A stretch of DNA of 10,383 nt from an archaeon. Its GTDB lineage: Archaea; Asgardarchaeota; Hermodarchaeia; Hermodarchaeales; Hermodarchaeaceae. The notes under the pieces are model-generated. The model had not been told where the DNA came from. It did no database searches and saw only the letters and a list, made by a program, of their open reading frames with translations. The DNA is taken from the NCBI GenBank assembly GCA_016550485.1, contig JABXGV010000269.1:1-10383 (forward strand), read 5' to 3'. Both the position numbers and the translations under genes were made by a program. Shown here piece after piece: positions 5,898-10,383 of the stretch. The number at the start of each line of letters is the position of its first letter. Position 1 is the stretch's first letter.

Positions 5898-8885
5898 ATG
5901 AGACGTGACATGTACTTTGCAATCTTGTTCATAGGTGTGCTGCTTTGTCCACTACTGGTATCTCCGTCCTCCAGTGGTCTTTCCCTTTCCGCATCAGCTC
6001 ATCAGCTAGGTCTAGGGACGACTCCGGGTACCGCCGCCTCATATCCTGCCCCCTCCATGCCTCCATCCACTTCTCCCTTAGCGGCGGCTTATGTGACCAA
6101 TACCTCAAGCCTAGCTCACTGGCAGCAATTAGCCTCGCAACTAGTAAACACGACACGTCAAATGGGGCTTCTCCACTCCTTTACCAGCTTTATTAGCCGG
6201 CATCCCTTTGAAAGCAGTGGGAATGACAGTCTAGCCCTCCTAGAAGCCTGTCTAGGTGAGCTAGGATTAACACCCGAGGACTCGTGGTTCCCTGTGATGC
6301 GCCGGATGTGGAACGGAGTAGGGTATACGCTCCAGCCCTACTGGACGCGGAATCTCTACGTATCTCCATGGGGCATCGTTGTTAATCAACCAAGTCTAAT
6401 CGTCACCTGTCATGTAGACTCAGCAAGATACACTCTCTTGGGGCTAACGCCAACATTTGCCCCTGGAGCCAATGATGATGCAGCAGGGGTTGTCGTATTA
6501 CTCGAGGCACTCCAGGTACTCACCGAGCTAGCTGACCTATACGAAAATTGGAATGTCCTCTTCGCCTTTCTCAACGGTGAAGAAGGAAACAACACTCGCC
6601 ATCTGTGGGGATCCAACCAACTAGTCACACACGACCTCATCACTCTAGGAATCGATTCTTCTGAAGCGATTGTCCTCAATGTTGACGAAGTTGGCTACAA
6701 GGGACAAGCACAACCCACCCACCTAGCCCTTTATCGTTACCAAGAGGAAGATACCACCTCCCTGACAAGCAAGCTAGAGGAAAGCCGCGCCTTGCATGAC
6801 ATCCCTCTGGAGGATATGGGAAAACCCCGAGTGGACTCAATTGCAGATGTTGACAACAAATCTGCCTGGAGCACATCAGAGTGGACCTTTCACGCTAGTG
6901 GGATTCCCTCAATTACCCTATCAACAAACCAGTACCCTGATCCAGTTAAACACACACCAAACGATGTTGCAGGCAACTGTGAACCACGGAATCTCTGCGA
7001 TGCCTCCACACTGGTAGTTTCAACCATCTTAGCCCTTACCTACCAAGTTCCTCCAAGCCCCCACGATCGTGCTGAAGAGTGGAGTCCTCTCCTAGCGAAT
7101 GTGATTTCCACCATTGTGGTTGATTACATAGACTTCAACGAAAGTGCCTATACCGCGTTAATTCTAGACCCAGCTCTTAACCTAGATGAGACACTGACCG
7201 CGACCCTTACCCAGTATAACCTGCCAATTCTTGCCTTGGGCGAATCGGGTGCTAGGCTTCTAGAAATTCTAGCTGATATAGAAACCACAACCACTGGAAC
7301 CCAAACGCACTTTATAGATGGATTCCTTTCCTTGCACCCAGCCATAGCCAGTTCACACTTACTCGTTGGGTCCGCCGCCACGCCCTTTCTAACATACCCA
7401 GTCGTTCATGCAGTGGCCCAAACTGAGAAGTTGTTGAGTCTGGTGGGCAATGAAACTTGGTGCTCGATGGGCTATTATGCTGACTCCAAAACCTCCATTG
7501 TTTTCATTGGCATCGATACACCTCTTAATGATGCAGCCCAAAGCATGGCCACTGCAAGCCTAGCATGGCTCCTTGATGGCAGTGAGGAGGGAATACTACT
7601 TGGAGTAGGTTTAACACCTCCACGGGTTGGTGATCACACCACGATCTACGTATTGATGTGTGACTATCTCACCATGACAGGGTCTGCAAATGAGCTAGTG
7701 CACGTGAACGTTACATCCAGCCTATATGGTTCAGAGACCACTCAGCTAGTAACCAACGAATCAGGCGTCGCAACCCTAGACCTGTGGATTCAATCGCCCC
7801 TGGATTACCTAATCATCGCAACAGGTGGCTCTGCTTTCATAACAAGGCGGACCCTAACCCCTACACCCATTTGTACTGGAAACCTAGCAGGGCTTGACGC
7901 AGAGTTCGCTGGCGAAACATTGTCTACTATCTGTACTATCAATTCCTCTTTGGCGAAATCCGCGTATGTTAACCTATCACTGGGAACGCCCCAGCTAGGA
8001 GTGACATCTCTGAGTGACCTTCTGTTAACGCCAGGGCCGAATATCTTTCGCCTTGACTTTGCCATCCCACCTACGACTCCGCCCGGGAATTACTCTCTCC
8101 TATTAACGGTTACACGACCAGAAATCGTTGTCTTCTATGAGCTATTTCCGCTACAGGTATTATCCACCTTTGACTTCGCCATTAACGCTGTCCCCTCTGC
8201 GGTTCTCCAGCAAGAACTCTTCGAAATTCTGGTAAATGTTACAAACCGAGGCAGCCAAACCAGAGTATTCGAAGTAGCCATCGGAGGAGATAATTTCCAG
8301 GGAGGTAGTCAAATCTCTGTGATGGCTGGTCAAACATTAACTGTGGGGATGCCCATTTCCTATCTCCCAGCAACACCAGCTGATACAGGACCTCGGCTAC
8401 TCCAAGTCCAGCTGAGATTAGAGGGGCATATAATCTGCACTGACCAAACTATTATCGAAGTGAATTACTCTCTGCTGAATTTCACCATCACGCTTCTCCC
8501 TCCGATTTTCCTGTTTTGTCTGGTTCTTCTTGGGGTCTGCTGGCAGCGAAGCTCAAGACGCAAATCCATTTCAGGTGGTCCGACGGGATTTACAGATTAC
8601 CCAGGTGGCCCCTCTACACTCGGTTATCCTGGGTCATACACTCGTGAAAGGGTGATAAAGTCCTATCCCTTCTCAGAACAGCAGGAGCGCAGAATAATCC
8701 AGGTCAGTCGACGCTTTGGATTATCACAACAGGGGCAAAGACGATTCTCCAACCAGCATGCCGTACTGGCCTACAAACGCCAAGGAGATGAACTCCACGT
8801 AGTACTCCTGGGTACCGATAAACGGCATCTCCAACAACTCGTAGCTAATCTTAGCGAACAATCCCCGAGTAGGGAAGGAGGATGA
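5898..8885 (+). CDS. Exported, membrane-anchored M28-family zinc peptidase with GATase-like and Ig-like domains and an intracellular tail
   Basis: This 995-residue protein starts with a signal segment (about 5-25). Residues about 120-380 form an M28 peptidase domain (aminopeptidase/carboxypeptidase superfamily, two-zinc type). The expected ligands are all visible: H172 and D174 in HVDSA, D193 in GANDDAAG, E228/E229 in NGEEGN (general base and ligand), D263 in NVDEVGY and H352 in KHTPND. It is therefore probably active outside the cell, removing residues from peptides; the substrate is unknown. Residues about 396-560 look like a Rossmann/GATase-like domain (core LPILALGESG at 442-451, no nucleophile Cys), similar in layout to the one in the preceding gene. 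About three Ig-like or CARDB-like domains (about 565-860), a membrane span (about 863-886) and an intracellular part of about 105 residues follow. The latter has a Gly/Pro/Tyr-rich linker and a small, probably alpha/beta C-terminal unit with strand HVVLLG. The stop codon almost abuts the next gene, indicating an operon. Confidence 0.9.
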   Translation: MRRDMYFAILFIGVLLCPLLVSPSSSGLSLSASAHQLGLGTTPGTAASYPAPSMPPSTSPLAAAYVTNTSSLAHWQQLASQLVNTTRQMGLLHSFTSFISRHPFESSGNDSLALLEACLGELGLTPEDSWFPVMRRMWNGVGYTLQPYWTRNLYVSPWGIVVNQPSLIVTCHVDSARYTLLGLTPTFAPGANDDAAGVVVLLEALQVLTELADLYENWNVLFAFLNGEEGNNTRHLWGSNQLVTHDLITLGIDSSEAIVLNVDEVGYKGQAQPTHLALYRYQEEDTTSLTSKLEESRALHDIPLEDMGKPRVDSIADVDNKSAWSTSEWTFHASGIPSITLSTNQYPDPVKHTPNDVAGNCEPRNLCDASTLVVSTILALTYQVPPSPHDRAEEWSPLLANVISTIVVDYIDFNESAYTALILDPALNLDETLTATLTQYNLPILALGESGARLLEILADIETTTTGTQTHFIDGFLSLHPAIASSHLLVGSAATPFLTYPVVHAVAQTEKLLSLVGNETWCSMGYYADSKTSIVFIGIDTPLNDAAQSMATASLAWLLDGSEEGILLGVGLTPPRVGDHTTIYVLMCDYLTMTGSANELVHVNVTSSLYGSETTQLVTNESGVATLDLWIQSPLDYLIIATGGSAFITRRTLTPTPICTGNLAGLDAEFAGETLSTICTINSSLAKSAYVNLSLGTPQLGVTSLSDLLLTPGPNIFRLDFAIPPTTPPGNYSLLLTVTRPEIVVFYELFPLQVLSTFDFAINAVPSAVLQQELFEILVNVTNRGSQTRVFEVAIGGDNFQGGSQISVMAGQTLTVGMPISYLPATPADTGPRLLQVQLRLEGHIICTDQTIIEVNYSLLNFTITLLPPIFLFCLVLLGVCWQRSSRRKSISGGPTGFTDYPGGPSTLGYPGSYTRERVIKSYPFSEQQERRIIQVSRRFGLSQQGQRRFSNQHAVLAYKRQGDELHVVLLGTDKRHLQQLVANLSEQSPSREGG
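8877..8881 (+). promoter_or_regulatory. Strong Shine-Dalgarno sequence of the small membrane-protein gene
   Basis: GGAGG lies inside the last codons of the peptidase gene, 5 nt before the ATG at 8887 and 11 nt before the in-frame ATG at 8893, favouring 8887. It is the only clear Shine-Dalgarno sequence in the window, as expected for an internal operon gene whose upstream neighbours look leaderless. Confidence 0.7.
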
Positions 8886-8886
8886 G

Positions 8887-9393
8887 ATGTTCATGACAAC
8901 AATTCTCGACATTCTACTACTAGAAATCGTCCAATTAGGAATACTCCTCGGCGAAGTCTATGTCGCCAAGCGTGTCTACCATGCCATTCAAGGAAAGGCT
9001 GAGTTTCGAAAATGGCTTGTCCAACTCCGATTAATGTCAGCAGCATTCCCAAGCCCAGAGCCACACCAACCACAACCAGAAACAGGGGAGGCAACCCCTC
9101 AACGAATGGCAACGTGGATGCTGCTCCAAGGACGAACCCCCCAGCCACCTCGAGCCCTATGGCGGAAACTCGCCAAGACCACCTACCTAGCTAGCGTGTT
9201 CACCGCCATTTACCTAGCAGTCAACTTTCTCCTACATCCGATTGTAAATTCATGGGCGTTAAGCCTGATTCCCCTGTGCCTACCCCTGATAATCATCCCT
9301 GTTCCCTACCTCCTCGACATCGAACCCTCCACAGCCCTCATCATCCTAATTGCTGGGCTAGGCCTGGGCTTTCTAGCCCTTGTTATGCTGTAA
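8887..9393 (+). CDS. Small polytopic membrane protein of unknown function, coupled to the M28 peptidase gene
   Basis: The 168-residue product has about four hydrophobic segments: about 5-24, 101-118, 123-141 and 147-167. Between the first and second lies a loop of about 75 residues with a basic half (VAKRVYHAIQGK, then FRKW) and a Pro/Gln-rich half (PSPEPHQPQPETGE). The positive charges place this loop in the cytoplasm. The gene starts one base after the peptidase stop and has its own strong ribosome binding site, so co-transcription is very likely. A role as membrane partner of the peptidase, perhaps contacting its intracellular tail, is an inference from position only. I do not recognise the family. 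Confidence 0.75.
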   Translation: MFMTTILDILLLEIVQLGILLGEVYVAKRVYHAIQGKAEFRKWLVQLRLMSAAFPSPEPHQPQPETGEATPQRMATWMLLQGRTPQPPRALWRKLAKTTYLASVFTAIYLAVNFLLHPIVNSWALSLIPLCLPLIIIPVPYLLDIEPSTALIILIAGLGLGFLALVML

Positions 9394-9432
9394 AAACAGG
9401 CAAGTACTCCATAAAATCTAGCTTCAGCATAA
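9383..9432 (+). repeat. Inverted repeat spanning the stop codon of the membrane-protein gene
   Basis: TTATGCTG (9383-9390), the last codons of the membrane-protein gene, is the perfect reverse complement of CAGCATAA (9425-9432). The 34-base spacer contains the TAA stop. It could form a long-loop hairpin at the transcript end or be two halves of a binding site; eight bases at this spacing may also be chance. Confidence 0.3.
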
Positions 9433-9494
9433 GTTATTATCATCCTACTTGCGAAGTACCTATAGACACACTTACACATACTTCGGGTGTACTT
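9402..9494 (+). promoter_or_regulatory. Promoter/operator-like region with repeated TACTT/AAGTA elements before the MIT-PLD gene
   Basis: Five copies of TACTT or its complement AAGTA occur here: AAGTA at 9402-9406 and 9454-9458, and TACTT at 9446-9450, 9479-9483 and 9490-9494. Two form a tight inverted repeat, TACTT-GCG-AAGTA (9446-9458). A longer pair, CGAAGTA (9452-9458) and TACTTCG (9479-9485), brackets the TATA-like CCTATAGAC (9459-9467). The TATA-like box starts 38 nt before the TTG at 9497, close to the 41-nt spacing of the other two promoters. A regulator covering the promoter is plausible; this reading is inference. Confidence 0.4.
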
Positions 9495-9496
9495 GG

Positions 9497-10383
9497 TTGA
9501 GTTTGACTCGGCTGGGCCGTGTAGCTAGAGAAGCCCTCTTACTCGTACGCGAATTCATGAGCAAAGGCGACTTTGAACGCGCAGCAGCAGCCGCCCTCAA
9601 AGCCGCTGAAGCCTTCAGTGGAATCGCCAAACACTCCACCGGCAAGGCTCACCGAATCGCGATACGACGAGCAACAGTAATGGTTGAAGTCACCAAGGTA
9701 CTCCGAAGGGGCGAACCACTACCCTTAGATCTCGTGGAAGCTCTCGATAGCTTCTACCCCGCACCCCCACCACCCGTATCCCAGCCAGAACCACCTCCGG
9801 ATACCGAACCCATCCCTCCTCCTGCTGACAACGGTACGGAGGAAGCCTTCACGCCCCCAGAGGAAGCACCTGAACCCGAAGCTGAGACTGAACCAGACGC
9901 CCCCGTTGATGTCGCCCACGAAGTTCTCGAAGGCATCGAAATCGCCCGCGCCCTGGTAGGCATGCTCAACCGGGCAGAGAAATCCATCAAGCTCATGACC
10001 ATGACCCTATCCGATGTTCGGACTGTGAAACTCGAATCAGAGGACTGTGAAGTAAATCTGCTTGAGCGGCTCGCCGCAAAAGCTGATGAGGGTCTTTCTG
10101 TTCGCATCATTACGAATGACCCACAGGCCTTGGGGAGCAGGAGCGACCATTTCTCAAAGGCTGTGAAGAAGCTCCTCCAGTTATCCAACAAGGTCGAAAT
10201 TGTTGTCTGCAGCCTCATGCACATCAAAGCCTTAATCATCGATGAAAAGGAGCTCCTCGAGGGGAGCTCGAACTTTACCGTGAAAGGCTTGTCAGGTGTT
10301 GGTGAACAGATGTCGTGGACGAACAATCCCGAGTTCGTCAAGCAGTTTGTTGAACGCTTCCACAGCTTCTGGACGCACAGCTC
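9497..10383 (+). CDS. MIT-like domain plus phospholipase-D-family (HKD) domain protein, 3' end outside the window
   Basis: The frame stays open to the window edge (295 codons visible). Numbering from TTG 9497, residues about 4-75 read as a three-helix MIT-type domain: helix 1 rich in Ala/Leu/Arg, then the 'KGDFERAAAAALKAAEAF' hairpin and a third helix around AHRIAIRRATVMVEVTKVL. Compare the 'GNYEEALQLY' region of Vps4 MIT domains. A Pro/Glu-rich linker spans about 88-136. Residues 137 onward form a PLD-like domain with HxK(x)4D (H242, K244, D249), six residues, then GSSN (256-259), matching the full family motif. Family members cleave phosphodiesters (lipid or nucleic acid) and single-motif members usually dimerise; some only bind membrane. 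No signal peptide is seen, so it is probably cytoplasmic. The ATG at 9557 is the first ATG but would delete helix 1, so TTG 9497 or TTG 9503 is preferred. GGGTG (9485-9489) lies 7 nt before TTG 9497. The start is uncertain; the PLD call is firm and the MIT call is moderate. Confidence 0.8.
   Translation, partial: MSLTRLGRVAREALLLVREFMSKGDFERAAAAALKAAEAFSGIAKHSTGKAHRIAIRRATVMVEVTKVLRRGEPLPLDLVEALDSFYPAPPPPVSQPEPPPDTEPIPPPADNGTEEAFTPPEEAPEPEAETEPDAPVDVAHEVLEGIEIARALVGMLNRAEKSIKLMTMTLSDVRTVKLESEDCEVNLLERLAAKADEGLSVRIITNDPQALGSRSDHFSKAVKKLLQLSNKVEIVVCSLMHIKALIIDEKELLEGSSNFTVKGLSGVGEQMSWTNNPEFVKQFVERFHSFWTHS

Noticed and set aside
8891..9148. Minus-strand open frame of 85 codons
   Set aside because: It is a shadow of the membrane-protein gene; the plus-strand gene has the strong Shine-Dalgarno sequence and operon spacing.
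9252..9500. Plus-strand open frame of 82 codons overlapping the membrane-protein gene
   Set aside because: It sits in another frame of the Leu/Pro-rich membrane gene and has no ribosome binding site or recognisable features.
9754..10341. Long minus-strand open frame (195 codons)
   Set aside because: It is antisense to the MIT-PLD gene. Its Ser/Gly-rich translation mirrors the Pro/Glu-rich linker, while the plus strand has an exact PLD motif.
1..10383. CRISPR arrays, tRNA or rRNA genes, insertion sequences
   Set aside because: No regularly spaced direct repeats, tRNA-like cloverleaf, rRNA-like segment or transposase sequence was seen by reading; no search tool was available.

Overview
The window looks archaeal. 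Three genes are preceded by TATA-like boxes about 40 nt before the start codon with almost no room for a leader. Three large genes encode exported proteins, each with a single C-terminal membrane anchor; two also show an N-terminal signal segment, while the third enters the window already started. The last gene encodes a protein with an apparent MIT-type three-helix domain, a fold tied to ESCRT/Cdv membrane remodelling. By eye the base composition is near half G+C. An Asgard-type archaeon would fit best, but no marker gene here proves this and a TACK-group archaeon is possible. All genes read on the + strand.

Layout. Bases 1-728 hold the C-terminal part of a membrane-anchored exported protein of unknown function. 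Bases 774-5792 encode a 1672-residue surface protein: signal segment, Ser/Thr/Pro-rich linker, a glutamine-amidotransferase-like (Rossmann-type) domain, about ten to eleven alpha-hairpin repeats of the prenyltransferase/terpene-cyclase toroid type, about six Ig-like domains, one membrane span and an acidic tail. Bases 5898-8885 encode a 995-residue exported M28 zinc aminopeptidase-type protein with a complete metal-ligand set. It is followed by a second Rossmann-like domain resembling the one in the previous gene, about three Ig-like domains, a membrane span and an intracellular domain of about 105 residues. A 168-residue polytopic membrane protein (8887-9393) begins one base after the peptidase stop, behind a strong Shine-Dalgarno sequence. 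After an intergenic region rich in TACTT/AAGTA elements, a gene running off the right edge (about 9497 onward) encodes an MIT-like domain, a Pro/Glu-rich linker and a phospholipase-D-type domain with a complete HKD motif.

How they may fit together (inference). The toroid protein and the peptidase share a domain type and very similar promoters, so they are probably co-expressed parts of one cell-surface system, with the peptidase and the small membrane protein forming an operon. A surface role in binding and degrading peptides or glycoproteins is plausible but untested. The MIT-PLD gene has its own promoter region and may be a separate unit. Its architecture parallels eukaryotic MITD1, an ESCRT-III-binding protein with a PLD-fold C-terminal domain, and it is the most interesting item in the window. 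No RNA genes, CRISPR arrays, insertion sequences or integrase genes were seen.
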